The position numbers and the translations under genes are program-made. From NCBI RefSeq assembly GCF_000375545.1, contig NZ_AQXF01000005.1, positions 325,289-389,288 on the forward strand: a DNA stretch of 64,000 bases, written 5' to 3'. This document shows positions 47,488 to 56,912 of this stretch, in pieces (the stretch's first letter is position 1; every line of letters begins with the position of its first letter). Under the pieces are notes generated by a model that was not told the DNA's origin, made no database searches, and saw nothing but the letters and a program-made list of their open reading frames with translations. The DNA comes from Kordiimonas gwangyangensis DSM 19435 = JCM 12864 (GTDB taxonomy: Bacteria > Pseudomonadota > Alphaproteobacteria > Sphingomonadales > Kordiimonadaceae).

Positions 47488-48675
47488 GTGAGGAAGATAC
47501 TTAAAGTTGTCGCACCCGTGCTGGTGCTGGCGGCTGGGGTTGGTTCCGTTATGGTACTGGCTGCAGCAAAAGAAGCTCCCGAAAAAAAAGAAGAAGCGGC
47601 TCGCCCGATCTCCCTTTATGTGGATGAGGTCCGGTCTGAGAGCGTCGTTCTTTCGGTGCAGACCCAGGGTGAAGTTCGCCCCAAAACAGAGATCGATCTG
47701 GTACCACAGGTAGCCGGTCGCATCATTTCAATTTCCGATTCGTTTGCTGAAGGTGCTGGTTTCGAACCCGGTGAGGTTCTGATCCAGATTGAAGACGCAG
47801 ACTATCAGCTTGCCGTAACAAGCGCGGAAGCCCGCCTTGCTGAAGCCAAAGTGAAGCTTGAGCAGGAAATGGCTGACGCCCGCATCAAGCGCAAACAGTG
47901 GCAGGACTGGGTCAAGGACGGTGAACCGACACCGCTTGCCCTCAACCAGCCACAGGTTGCCGAGGCACAAGCAAAATTGCGCGCTGCCGAAGCAGACCTT
48001 GATAACGCCAAGCTCAACCTGTCGCGTACCCGCATCAAGGTTCCCTTCAAGGGCCGCGTGCTGGAGCGTACCGCAGGTGTTGGCCAATATGTAACAGTGG
48101 GCGCCAAGCTTGGCCGTGTCTTCGCGACCGACAAGGTTGAAGTTCGCCTGCCGCTGACCGACCGTCAGTTGACTGAACTAAACCTGCCGATTGGTTATGT
48201 TGCCTCGGCTGGCAAGGGCCCGAAAGTAAGCCTGCGCGCCAATCTTGGTGGTGGTGACAATGTATGGGAAGGTCGCATCGTGCGCACCCATGCGTCTGTC
48301 GACCAACAAACCCGCCTGATGTACGCCGTTGCCGAAGTGGAAGACCCCTACGGCCAGCTCAACGAACGTGGCATGCCGCTTGCTGTTGGCCTGTTTGTAA
48401 CGGCTTCCATCGAAGGGGTTACGCCGCAGAACGCACTTGTGATGCCGCGTGACGCGCTGAGGAGCGAAGACAAGGTATTCGTGATCAAGGACGAAAAGCT
48501 CGAGATCCGTACCGTTGACGTTCTTTCCACCTCGACAGAGCAGGTTTTTGTCACCGCAGGTGTTGAGCCGGGCGAAAAAGTTGTAACCTCCCCTGTACGT
48601 GGTGCCCATGACGGGATGGCGGCTGTGCCGATCACCCGTAGCGCCAAAAACGACATCGACAGCGCTTCGCGCTAA
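47488..48675 (+). CDS. RND efflux periplasmic adaptor (membrane fusion protein)
   Basis: The 395-aa protein has an N-terminal membrane anchor (VVAPVLVLAAGVGSVMVLAA). A charged linker, the lipoyl half-motifs (TEIDLVPQVAGRI, GFEPGEVLIQIEDADY), a coiled-coil hairpin (residues about 100-165) and beta-barrel/membrane-proximal domains follow (PFKGRVLERTAGVGQYV, DALRSEDKVFVI). It should bridge the downstream RND pump to an outer-membrane channel that is not in the window. The GTG at 47488 is placed six nt after GCGAGG; an ATG at 47482 abuts that site and is less likely. The permease begins 12 bp after its stop. Confidence 0.87.
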   Translation: MRKILKVVAPVLVLAAGVGSVMVLAAAKEAPEKKEEAARPISLYVDEVRSESVVLSVQTQGEVRPKTEIDLVPQVAGRIISISDSFAEGAGFEPGEVLIQIEDADYQLAVTSAEARLAEAKVKLEQEMADARIKRKQWQDWVKDGEPTPLALNQPQVAEAQAKLRAAEADLDNAKLNLSRTRIKVPFKGRVLERTAGVGQYVTVGAKLGRVFATDKVEVRLPLTDRQLTELNLPIGYVASAGKGPKVSLRANLGGGDNVWEGRIVRTHASVDQQTRLMYAVAEVEDPYGQLNERGMPLAVGLFVTASIEGVTPQNALVMPRDALRSEDKVFVIKDEKLEIRTVDVLSTSTEQVFVTAGVEPGEKVVTSPVRGAHDGMAAVPITRSAKNDIDSASR

Positions 48676-48687
48676 GGGGAGGCCAGC

Positions 48688-51600
48688 ATGAATAAACTGA
48701 TCGAATGGTGGGCACGCAACGGCGTTGCGGCCAACCTGTTGATGGTTGGTATCTTTTTGGCAGGCACCATGGGGTTCTTCTCCATGGAGCGCGAAATGGA
48801 CCCTCAGGTTCGTTTCCCTGGCCTTGAGATCTCAGTCAGCTGGCCCGGCGCCGGCCCTCAGGAAGTAGAAGAACAGGTTGTTGCACGGATTGAAGAATCC
48901 GTCCGTGACCTTGACAACATCGAGTGGGTTCGCTCCTCCTCCGGTGAAGGCTTTGGTGAGGTTTACATCCTCGCGGAACAGAGCGTTGACTTCACACAGT
49001 TCATGAACGACGTGAAAATCCGCGTAGACTCGATCTCGAGCCTGCCGCGCGATATTGAACCGCCGCGGGTTTCCCAGTGGGTAAACCGTGACGAGTTCAT
49101 CCGCGTTGCCGTGCACGGTAACCTGAGCGAGCGCGAACTGAAGCGTTTGGCTGAAAAGCTGCGCCGCGAAGCAGCCCAGCTGCCGTCCGTTTCCATCGTT
49201 GAGCTTTTTGGCGTACGCCGCGAAGAAGTGTCCATCGAGGTATCGGAAGAGAGCCTGCGCCGCTATAACCTGAGCTTCAGTGATGTTGCGCTGGCGATCC
49301 GCGCCAACTCGCTCAACACCTCGGGTGGCTCGGTGCGCACGGAAGCTGGTGAATACCAGATCACCGCGCGCAACATGGCCGACACCGAACACGACTTCAA
49401 CAACATCATCGTACGTCAGACCGAGGGCGGCGCCACCATTCGCGTAGGCGATGTGGCAACCGTGGTTGACGGCTTTGAAGACAACGAAATCCTTGCCACG
49501 CTCAACGGCGAACCAGCAGTTCTGCTGCAGGTTATGACCACTGAACGCATGGATATCGTGAAAGCGTCAGAGTCGATCAACGAGTGGATCACCAAGCGTC
49601 AGGACAGCCTGCCGCCGGGTGCAAAACTCACGCTCTGGACTGACAATAACGAAGCTTTCCAAAGCCGGATGGAAACCATTGGCGGTTCGGCCTTCCAGGG
49701 TCTTGTGCTTGTGGTACTGGTCCTGATGCTGACCCTGCGCCCGAAGGTGGCCTTCTGGGTAGCCATGGGTATTGCTACGGCCTACGCAGGTGCCTTCGTG
49801 CTGCTGCCGGCCCTCGGCATCTCGATCAACATGCTGTCCACCTTCGCATTCCTCTTGGTGCTTGGTATCGTGGTGGATGACGCCATTGTGGTGGGTGAGA
49901 GTATTCACACAGAAAGTCAACGCACCGGTGGCGGTATCACCGCAGCCGTGTTTGGTACCCAGCTTGTTGCCAAGCCGGTTATCTTCGCGGTTCTGACCAC
50001 CATCATCGCGTTCATGCCCTGGATTTTCCTCGACGGCTCAACGTCCGAGTTTACGCGTCACATCACCTGGGTGGTGATCATGGCGCTGGTCTTCTCGCTC
50101 ATTGAATCGCTGATGATCCTGCCGGCTCACCTTGCGCACCTCAAGCCGCGTGAGAAACTGGGCCGCTTTGGTCGTCTGCAGAAGAAAATCGCTGACGGCA
50201 TTACCAACTTCGCACAGCGCCGCTACCGTGGTATCGCGCAGTGGGCTGTCCGTAACCGCTACATCACGTTCAGCGTGTTTGTCTCTGTTCTCATCCTCGG
50301 CTTTGGCCTTTTCAGCACCGGTTATGTGAAGAAAAGCTTCATGCCAGAGATCGAGTCCGACGAGATCACCGTCAACGTGACCCTGCCGGAAGGCGCTTCC
50401 TATAACCGTGCACTCGATATTCTTGCCCAGCTGCAGGAAGGCGAGCGCAAGCTGGTTGAAGAAGTGGAAGCTCGCACGGGTGGTAAACTGATCGAGAACT
50501 GGTACACTCGCTCACGCCGTGACAGCGTACTGGCGATCGTGAAACTGTCGCCACCGGAAGAGCGGGACATGTCCGCCAAGGATGCGTCCATTCGCCTTCG
50601 TGAGCTGATCGGGGACATCCCGGACGCCAAGGAAGTATCTGTTCGTTACACCACAAGCGACAACGATGCCGGTTTCGAGCTTTCCGTTCGTCACCCGGAT
50701 CTTGACGTGCTCCGCGAAGCGGTTGGTGACCTTGAGGACAAGCTTCGCACCTATGAAGCGCTCTATGACGTTCGCAACAACCTTGAAGGTGCGTCGGAAG
50801 AGATCCGCATCACCCTGAAGCCGGGGACCGAGAAGCTGGGCCTCACGCTTGCGGATGTGTCACAGCAAGTGCGCCAGGCATACTATGGTGAAGAAGTGCA
50901 GCGTATCCCGCGGGAAGGCCAGGACGTTAAAGTCATGGTTCGCTACCCCCGTGAAAGCCGCCGCTCAATCGAAAGCCTGAAGGACTTCCGTGTCCGCACC
51001 GCTGATGGTCGTGAGGTTCCGCTGATGGCTGTGGCTGAGCTTGAATACGCACCGGGTATCAAGCGCATCCAGCGCTGGAACGGTAACCGTGCGGCACGTG
51101 TCAGCGCCGACATGAAGGAAAACATCCGCAGCCAGGTGATGGAAGACCTCAATGCCAACTTCTTCCCCGAGTGGGAGAAGAAGTACCCCGGCATCGTGCG
51201 TGGTGCCATCGGTCAGGCAGAGGGTGAAGCCCGCTTCATCGCGGATGTGCTCAAGCTCTACGGCATGGCGCTCTTCGTGATGTACATGATGCTGGCCATC
51301 GCCTTCCGTAGCTACTGGCAGCCGATCGCGATCATGATCGCAATGCCGTACGCCTTCGTGGGTGCCATCTTCGGTCACTTCACCGTTGATATGACCATGG
51401 CCATCTTCAGCTACTTCGGTGTGGCTGCGGCCGCGGGCGTTGTGGTGAACGACAACCTCGTGCTTGTCGACTACTGCAACAAGCTGCGCGAACGCGGCAT
51501 GGCGCCAATGGAAGCGATTGTGGAAGCCGGCGTTGCCCGTTTCCGCCCGATCCTGCTGACATCTGTCACCACCTTCGTTGGCCTGATGCCAATGATGATG

Positions 51601-51807
51601 GAACGGTCGATCCAGGCAGCCTTCCTGCAGCCCATCGTGGTTGCGCTGGCTTCGGGTGTACTCATCGCCTTCTTCGTAACGCTCTTGATGGTCCCTGCCC
51701 TCTACTCCATCGGTGACGACTTCAACCGTGGTTTCGCAACCACCAAGGGTCGCATCAAGGGAATGTTCGGCAGCCGCTCCAACAAGGCACCGGCGCAGGC
51801 TGAATAG
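48688..51807 (+). CDS. RND-family efflux permease (HAE-type)
   Basis: The 1039-aa protein has the RND layout: TM1 at about 13-32, a large porter loop, TM2-6 (about 335-475), a second porter loop and TM7-12 (about 860-1010). The TM4 proton-relay segment LGIVVDDAIVVGESIH carries two adjacent aspartates, as in HAE pumps. Repeats of the internal duplication are visible (SISSLPRDIEPPRVSQW, VSADMKENIRSQVMEDL). The substrate is unknown. Codon choice in this pair favours CGT and GGT more than the neighbours, suggesting high expression. A strong terminator follows. Confidence 0.9.
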   Translation: MNKLIEWWARNGVAANLLMVGIFLAGTMGFFSMEREMDPQVRFPGLEISVSWPGAGPQEVEEQVVARIEESVRDLDNIEWVRSSSGEGFGEVYILAEQSVDFTQFMNDVKIRVDSISSLPRDIEPPRVSQWVNRDEFIRVAVHGNLSERELKRLAEKLRREAAQLPSVSIVELFGVRREEVSIEVSEESLRRYNLSFSDVALAIRANSLNTSGGSVRTEAGEYQITARNMADTEHDFNNIIVRQTEGGATIRVGDVATVVDGFEDNEILATLNGEPAVLLQVMTTERMDIVKASESINEWITKRQDSLPPGAKLTLWTDNNEAFQSRMETIGGSAFQGLVLVVLVLMLTLRPKVAFWVAMGIATAYAGAFVLLPALGISINMLSTFAFLLVLGIVVDDAIVVGESIHTESQRTGGGITAAVFGTQLVAKPVIFAVLTTIIAFMPWIFLDGSTSEFTRHITWVVIMALVFSLIESLMILPAHLAHLKPREKLGRFGRLQKKIADGITNFAQRRYRGIAQWAVRNRYITFSVFVSVLILGFGLFSTGYVKKSFMPEIESDEITVNVTLPEGASYNRALDILAQLQEGERKLVEEVEARTGGKLIENWYTRSRRDSVLAIVKLSPPEERDMSAKDASIRLRELIGDIPDAKEVSVRYTTSDNDAGFELSVRHPDLDVLREAVGDLEDKLRTYEALYDVRNNLEGASEEIRITLKPGTEKLGLTLADVSQQVRQAYYGEEVQRIPREGQDVKVMVRYPRESRRSIESLKDFRVRTADGREVPLMAVAELEYAPGIKRIQRWNGNRAARVSADMKENIRSQVMEDLNANFFPEWEKKYPGIVRGAIGQAEGEARFIADVLKLYGMALFVMYMMLAIAFRSYWQPIAIMIAMPYAFVGAIFGHFTVDMTMAIFSYFGVAAAAGVVVNDNLVLVDYCNKLRERGMAPMEAIVEAGVARFRPILLTSVTTFVGLMPMMMERSIQAAFLQPIVVALASGVLIAFFVTLLMVPALYSIGDDFNRGFATTKGRIKGMFGSRSNKAPAQAE

Positions 51808-51833
51808 AAGCCAGCACGCCAAAGATAGCCAAA

Positions 51834-51871
51834 CAAAAAAGGCCACCGGATTTCCGGTGGCCTTTGTTTTT
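51834..51871. terminator. Bidirectional rho-independent terminator
   Basis: GGCCACCGG (51841-51849) pairs with CCGGTGGCC (51854-51862) around ATTT. Flanking A-run (51835-51840) and T-rich tract extend the stem and serve both strands. It lies between the RND permease and the convergent ggt. Confidence 0.9.
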
Positions 51872-51889
51872 GCGCGAATGCTTTAAGGC

Positions 51890-53638
51890 TTAGTAACCCG
51901 CAGCATGTGAACCAGGGCGGCGAGGGTCGGCGGCCCCCATCAGCAGTCCGTTTTCACCGCGCATCACAGACTGAGCAGAACCCAGCACGCTATCCCAGGC
52001 TTCGGTCTCACCCATTTTTACCTGATGGCCCATCTGGCCCAGCAGGCGGCGTGTATCAACCGAATGGCCTGGCTCAAGGAACAGCTTGTCCGGATACCAC
52101 TGGTGGTGAATGCGCGGCACGGTGATGGCCGCAGCCACGTTCATGTCAAACTCCATCACATTGAGCACCGACTGAAGCACGACCGTGATGATGGTGGAAC
52201 CACCCGGGCTGCCGGTCGCCATATAGGGCTCACCGTTCTTGAACAGAAGCGTCGGTGTCATGGAGCTGAGCGGACGCTTGCCCGGTTCAATCGCGTTGGC
52301 TTCACCGCCCAGAAGGCCGAAGGCATTCGGCACACCCGGCTTGGCGGAGAAATCATCCATCTCGTTATTGAGCAGGAAACCTGCGCCCTTGACCGACTTG
52401 CCATTGCCGTAGGTGAAATTGAGCGTATAGGTGTTCGCGACCATATTGCCCTGATTGTCCGCCACCGAGAAATGGGTGGTGTCATGGCTTTCGCGGTCAA
52501 GGTCCGGCGCCGGGCCGATCTCGGTAGACGGCGTGGCTTTGTCCGGGTTGATCTTAGCGCGGATGGTGGCAGCATAATCCTTGCTCGTGAGCGCTTTTAC
52601 AGGCACCGGGAAAAAGTCCGGATCGCCCAGGTATTTGGAGCGGTCGGCATAGGCGTATTTCATCGTCTCGGTCAGGCGGTGAATATAGGCCGCACTGTTG
52701 TGACCGAAGGACTTCATGTCCCAGCCCTCAAGCACATTGAGCATCTCAACGATATGCACCCCGCCCGATGAGGGCGGCGGCATGGTCGCAACCTTATAGC
52801 CGCGGTAGGTACCGAAAATCGGCTCCCGCTCAACAGCTTTATAGTTCTTGAGGTCCTCGTGGTCGATAAGGCCACCCTCAGCGGTCATGGCGGCCACCAG
52901 CTTGTCTGCCACCGGGCCTTCATAGAAGCCCGCCGCACCGTTTTCAGCGATCGCCGTTAGCGTCGCCGCGAGATCAGGCTGCTTGAACAGCTCACCCGGC
53001 TCGTAGCGGCTACCATCCGCCTTGAAATAGTTCGCGGCGCTGACAGGGTCAGACTGCAGGCGCTTCTGGTACCGGCCGAGGCTATCGTAAAGCGACCATG
53101 TCATCGGGAAGCCTTCACCAGCGAGGCGAATGGCAGGTGCCATAACGTCCTTGAGCGGCAAGGTGCCGTATTTGGAAAGTGCTGAGGTGAGGCCCATGAC
53201 GGTGCCCGGTACGCCGCTGGCCTTCAGGCTGAACCGCGCGCGGTTGTTGTCCACATTGCCCTTCTCATCAAGGAACATGTCTCGGTGCGCACGCGCTGGT
53301 GCCATCTCACGGTAATCCAGCGCGATCACGCGGTCCTCTGCCTTGAGGTAGACCATCATGAAGCCGCCACCGCCAAGGTTACCCGCCTGCGGATGGGTCA
53401 CAGCAAGCGCAAAACCCGTCGCAACAGCGGCATCAACTGCGTTGCCACCAGCGCGCAGAATCTCAAGCCCCGCTTCGCTCGCGTAATATTCCTGGCTCAC
53501 GACCATGCCATTTTTGGCGAGGGTCGGATGGAACTGGCTATCATAGATGATGATGGGGTCTTTATTGTCGGCTACCGCCACTGACGTGAAGGCGAAGGCC
53601 GCCGCCAAAATCATGGCGATGTTACGCAGCACTCTCAT
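51890..53638 (-). CDS. ggt: Gamma-glutamyltransferase
   Basis: The 582-aa protein has a signal peptide (cleavage near AVAD24). The large subunit includes AGGNAVDAAVATGFALAVTHPQAGNLGGGGFM (split here) and AREPIFGTYRGYKV-like VEREPIFGTYRG and MPPPSSGG. The autoprocessing site is T387 in DTTHFSVAD, giving a small subunit of about 196 residues with GSPGGSTIIT. It is a periplasmic Ntn-hydrolase that cleaves glutathione and gamma-glutamyl peptides. The ATG at 53638 has AAGGGAG upstream. Confidence 0.94.
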   Translation of the reverse strand: MRVLRNIAMILAAAFAFTSVAVADNKDPIIIYDSQFHPTLAKNGMVVSQEYYASEAGLEILRAGGNAVDAAVATGFALAVTHPQAGNLGGGGFMMVYLKAEDRVIALDYREMAPARAHRDMFLDEKGNVDNNRARFSLKASGVPGTVMGLTSALSKYGTLPLKDVMAPAIRLAGEGFPMTWSLYDSLGRYQKRLQSDPVSAANYFKADGSRYEPGELFKQPDLAATLTAIAENGAAGFYEGPVADKLVAAMTAEGGLIDHEDLKNYKAVEREPIFGTYRGYKVATMPPPSSGGVHIVEMLNVLEGWDMKSFGHNSAAYIHRLTETMKYAYADRSKYLGDPDFFPVPVKALTSKDYAATIRAKINPDKATPSTEIGPAPDLDRESHDTTHFSVADNQGNMVANTYTLNFTYGNGKSVKGAGFLLNNEMDDFSAKPGVPNAFGLLGGEANAIEPGKRPLSSMTPTLLFKNGEPYMATGSPGGSTIITVVLQSVLNVMEFDMNVAAAITVPRIHHQWYPDKLFLEPGHSVDTRRLLGQMGHQVKMGETEAWDSVLGSAQSVMRGENGLLMGAADPRRPGSHAAGY

Positions 53639-53730
53639 GTCCACTCCCTTATTCTTCCACTTGGTCTAAAGATTAGACGAATGCGGCAATCATAGTGGGA
53701 GTTTAAGGGCCGTCCACCCTAAACACAGAT

Positions 53731-54276
53731 TCACGGGTGAAGTTGTTCAACGGGCAGATGTGCGAGACGCGCGGGAACACCGGCCCCAAGATCCAGCATG
53801 GTTTCACCGCGCAGTTCGCCAAAACGTTCGAACGTCACGCCTGCGACATCGAAAAGGGAACTGTCGAAATCAAACACGGTAAAAAACTCACCGGCGTGGC
53901 TGGCCTTGTGCCTGATGGGAAGAATGAGGAATTGGGCATGGTAAGTGCCATGATTTGTGATCATGTCATGCGCGCCGCAGACGCCGCAGGGCTGATCCAG
54001 CACAGAGTTGTATAGGATAAGCTGCTTGCTGCGTGCTTCCGGGCTATCCATCAGCGTAAGGAAATCCTCGCCCGTATGTTCGTGCCCCAAACGGGAGACA
54101 ATCTCTGTTCCAACAAGGCGGGAGGTGAAATGGGTGCTGTCGTGGCGTTCCACGATGGCAATACGCCCCATGAAGCTGATAACTTTCGCAGGGTGAAAGG
54201 CCTCCCTCGACGGTAGGATTTCATTCCCCCTTAATTCATGCCAATAGGCGATGAACGGCTTAAATGACGCGAACAT
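53731..54276 (-). CDS. PAS_5-type single PAS domain protein
   Basis: The 181-aa protein matches the alphaproteobacterial PAS_5 family: FIAYWHELRGNEILPSREAF, ISFMGRIAIVERHD, FTSRLVGTEIVSRLGHEHTGEDFL. It has no output domain and no signal peptide. A CGVCGAHD segment (CxxC) in the middle could bind a metal or sense redox, although this is only a guess. Such proteins are often found near motility or envelope genes, but their role is not known. It is divergent from the channel gene across about 100 bp. Confidence 0.72.
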   Translation of the reverse strand: MFASFKPFIAYWHELRGNEILPSREAFHPAKVISFMGRIAIVERHDSTHFTSRLVGTEIVSRLGHEHTGEDFLTLMDSPEARSKQLILYNSVLDQPCGVCGAHDMITNHGTYHAQFLILPIRHKASHAGEFFTVFDFDSSLFDVAGVTFERFGELRGETMLDLGAGVPARLAHLPVEQLHP

Positions 54277-54320
54277 GGCAACACCTGTTCTCCCATGCGT
54301 TCATTATGGTCGTTCAGGCG

Positions 54321-54335
54321 TTAACTTATCGCTAA
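54321..54335 (+). promoter_or_regulatory. Possible CtrA-like box before the channel gene
   Basis: TTAA-CTTATCG-CTAA is one base from the CtrA half-site pair TTAA-N7-TTAA. It is flanked by CGTTA and TAACG, forming a weak inverted repeat, in the divergent region between the PAS_5 and channel genes. Low confidence without a genome-wide motif search. Confidence 0.25.
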
Positions 54336-54377
54336 CGCTGTGGCATCATCGCCGACACACGGGAGACGGAGGACTTT

Positions 54378-55142
54378 GTGAAGGAAAAAATCAGGGCGCT
54401 TTATTTTGGCGACAGCAAAGAAGCGCACAGGTTCCGCCTCGCCCTCCTCGCCTTCGATCTGGTGACAATCGCCTTTTTCATCATCTCATCCATGATGGAC
54501 ACAGGCATTGTGGTACGCGTGATCGACTATGTGATTGCCGTCGTTCTGCTGGCCGAATTCCAGGCCCGCCTGATGGTCACCAAGTCCAAACTCAGGTTTC
54601 TGTTCAAGTTTGATACCTTCGCCGACATTGTGGTGATCTTCTCACTGCTTGCGCCCATATTCCTCGACAACCTTGGCTTCCTGCGCGTGGTGCGCATGCT
54701 TCGCCTGCTGCGGTCGTTCCATATGCTCAAGGCGCTGAGGCAGGAGTTTCCATGGTTCAAAGCCAATGAACAGATCATCCAGTCCAGCCTCAACCTGCTG
54801 ATTTTCATCTTTGTGGTCACCGCGGTTGTCTATGTGCTGGAGGCGCCCCGGAATGACGACATCAACAACTATCTCGACGCGCTTTATTTCACGGTTGCCA
54901 CGCTAACCACGACAGGCTTTGGCGACATCACCATGGAAGACACGCTCGGGCGCATGGTCGCTGTTGTTATCATGGTGTTCGGCGTCGCCCTGTTCCTGCG
55001 CCTTGTGCAAACCATCTTCCGCCCGACCAAGGTGGAATACCCTTGCGAAGATTGCGGCCTCAAGCGCCATGACCCGGATGCGGTGCACTGCAAACACTGC
55101 GGCAATCTCCTCAACATTCCTACTGATGGCGAATGGACGTAA
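54378..55142 (+). CDS. Voltage-gated-type cation channel with C-terminal zinc ribbon
   Basis: The 254-aa protein has a six-helix channel layout. S1-S3 lie at about residues 22-100. S4 is arginine-rich (R103, R106, R109, R112 in LRVVRMLRLLRSFHMLKALRQ, split here). A pore helix precedes the filter TTTGFGD (177-183), and S6 spans about 193-212. The filter has GFG where most K+ channels have GYG. After S6, C223-C226 and C238-C241 form a CxxC-N11-CxxC zinc ribbon, not the usual RCK or cyclic-nucleotide domain. It probably conducts K+. The GTG at 54378 follows GGAGG. Confidence 0.83.
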   Translation: MKEKIRALYFGDSKEAHRFRLALLAFDLVTIAFFIISSMMDTGIVVRVIDYVIAVVLLAEFQARLMVTKSKLRFLFKFDTFADIVVIFSLLAPIFLDNLGFLRVVRMLRLLRSFHMLKALRQEFPWFKANEQIIQSSLNLLIFIFVVTAVVYVLEAPRNDDINNYLDALYFTVATLTTTGFGDITMEDTLGRMVAVVIMVFGVALFLRLVQTIFRPTKVEYPCEDCGLKRHDPDAVHCKHCGNLLNIPTDGEWT

Positions 55143-55451
55143 CCTGCGTCGCAACTGGTCCTGACAAAAGGCCCCCGCATTGGCGCATGGGTAAAATCTA
55201 AAATTTCCATAAAATCGATGTGCGGCTTGGTGAATGGACAAAAGGCCGGTTCAGCGGGCGTTTTTGCCCTGGCGTATTCCACGCTGATAGCCGTTACTCA
55301 CTTCGAGCGCGTTGATCTGTTGATCTTGTCCTGACGATCAGCCCCGCTCTTCCCTACAGATACTTCATGCCAGCACGCGTAACCAAGATGGGGCGAGGGA
55401 CCACATTTTTGATTGCGCGGGAAACCCGCAGTTAGACTAGGGAGAATTTAC
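55143..55451. other. Intergenic leader of the first RTX gene
   Basis: No gene is visible. At 55183-55213 there is a 21-bp core (AAAATCTAAAATTTCCATAA A, split here) preceded by GCGCATGGG, which recurs in front of the second RTX gene. The rest is unremarkable leader ending in a TAGGGAGAA ribosome-binding site. Confidence 0.5.
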
Positions 55452-56912
55452 ATGAGTACGATTAACGGCACGATCACGGGTGAAGTCCTTGCTGGCACAA
55501 CTGGTAACGACGAGATTTATGGCTTTGGCGGTGCAGACGCAATCGCCGGTACGTCGGGTATGGATTCGCTTTATGGCGGCTCCGGCGATGATACCCTTGA
55601 AGGCGGTGCAGACGCCGATGTCCTTGTAGGCGGCACTGGCTCAAACGAACTGTCCGGCGGCTCTGGCGCGGACATCTATGTTGTTGGTGCGAACAGCACG
55701 AACGTAATTCTCGACTTTGATGTAAGCGAAGGCGACACGCTCGATTTCGCTGGTATCTCAGGCCTCGGCACACTTGATGCCGCACTTGCGGCGTCCACGC
55801 AGGTTGGTGCCGACCTCCAGATCGAACTACCGAACGGTGGCTCGGTAACGCTTGAGAACCAGACTTGGGCAGAAGTATCCGCGAACCTTACGTTTGATGC
55901 GCTCAAAGCGGACGACATGAACATTCAGGGTACCGACGACGATGACGTGCTGTCGGGCCTGAGCGGTAATGACACCATCCACGGCGAGGCGAATGACGAC
56001 CTCATCATCGGTAACGATGGCAATGACTATGTGATCGCCGGCGAAGGTGACGACACAGCGCAGCTTGGGTTTGGTAATGATACCCTTTATGCCGGTGCAG
56101 GCGATGACGGTGAAGACACCGTATCCGGTGGTACGGGCAACGATGTCATTGGTGTTGGCGGCGGTAACGACTTTGTCGTGGGCGACAACATGAATGACGA
56201 AGTAACCGGCGAAGCGGGCGCTGACCTTATCTTCGGTGGTTCGGGTAGCGATACTATCGTAGTGGACAACTGGGTCGACGACAATGCAAACGGCGAATTC
56301 GACGAAGGCGAAGTAACCGCCCACGGCACCACCACCAACACAGCTTGGGCTGGTACGGGTAGCGATTCCGTCTACGGCGCAGCTGGCGCTGATATTATCG
56401 GCGGCGGTGACGACGAGGACCGTCTGTTTGGTTATGCTGGCGACGATATCATGTATTCCGGTGCAAGCGACCACGACGACGAAATCTTTGCAGGTGCCGG
56501 CAATGACCTTGCCTTCGGTGGCGACGGTGATGACCTTCTTGAAGGCGATGACGGCAATGACACCCTCTACGGTGGTGACGAGACCGACGTACTGATCGGT
56601 GGTAGCGGTAGCGACCGTCTCTATGGCGGTGCCGGTGACGATGAGCTGCGCGGCGGCGCTGACGCTGATACCTTCTTCTTCTCCGGCGCGCACGGCGATG
56701 ACCAGATCAAGGACTTCGATGTGAATGCCGACACCCTGTTCCTCGCCAACGTTGCCGCAGACTTCCAGGATATGGACGATGTGTTGAACGCAAGCTATGC
56801 AACGTCGGTCGACGGCGCAACGGGCGTGATGATCGAAACCGGTGACGACACCAGTGTGTTCCTTGCTGGTATGACCATCGCATCCATGCAGAGCGCAGAC
56901 ATTGTGATCTAA
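55452..56912 (+). CDS. RTX-type calcium-binding repeat protein 1 (probable type I secretion substrate)
   Basis: The 486-aa acidic protein consists largely of glycine-rich nonapeptide repeats (GGxGxDxLx) in at least three blocks, which fold into calcium-binding beta-rolls. The N-terminal 150 residues hold one repeat block and a non-repeat module (DFDVSEGDTLDFAGISGL). An EF-hand-like loop DDNANGEFDEGE lies at 56277-56312. The C-terminus has the typical type I secretion shape (FFFSGAHGDDQIKDFDVNADTLFL, then VMIETGDDTSVFLAGM, split). There is no signal peptide and no secretion genes nearby. It is a paralogue of the next gene. TAGGGAGAA precedes the ATG at 55452. Confidence 0.85.
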   Translation: MSTINGTITGEVLAGTTGNDEIYGFGGADAIAGTSGMDSLYGGSGDDTLEGGADADVLVGGTGSNELSGGSGADIYVVGANSTNVILDFDVSEGDTLDFAGISGLGTLDAALAASTQVGADLQIELPNGGSVTLENQTWAEVSANLTFDALKADDMNIQGTDDDDVLSGLSGNDTIHGEANDDLIIGNDGNDYVIAGEGDDTAQLGFGNDTLYAGAGDDGEDTVSGGTGNDVIGVGGGNDFVVGDNMNDEVTGEAGADLIFGGSGSDTIVVDNWVDDNANGEFDEGEVTAHGTTTNTAWAGTGSDSVYGAAGADIIGGGDDEDRLFGYAGDDIMYSGASDHDDEIFAGAGNDLAFGGDGDDLLEGDDGNDTLYGGDETDVLIGGSGSDRLYGGAGDDELRGGADADTFFFSGAHGDDQIKDFDVNADTLFLANVAADFQDMDDVLNASYATSVDGATGVMIETGDDTSVFLAGMTIASMQSADIVI

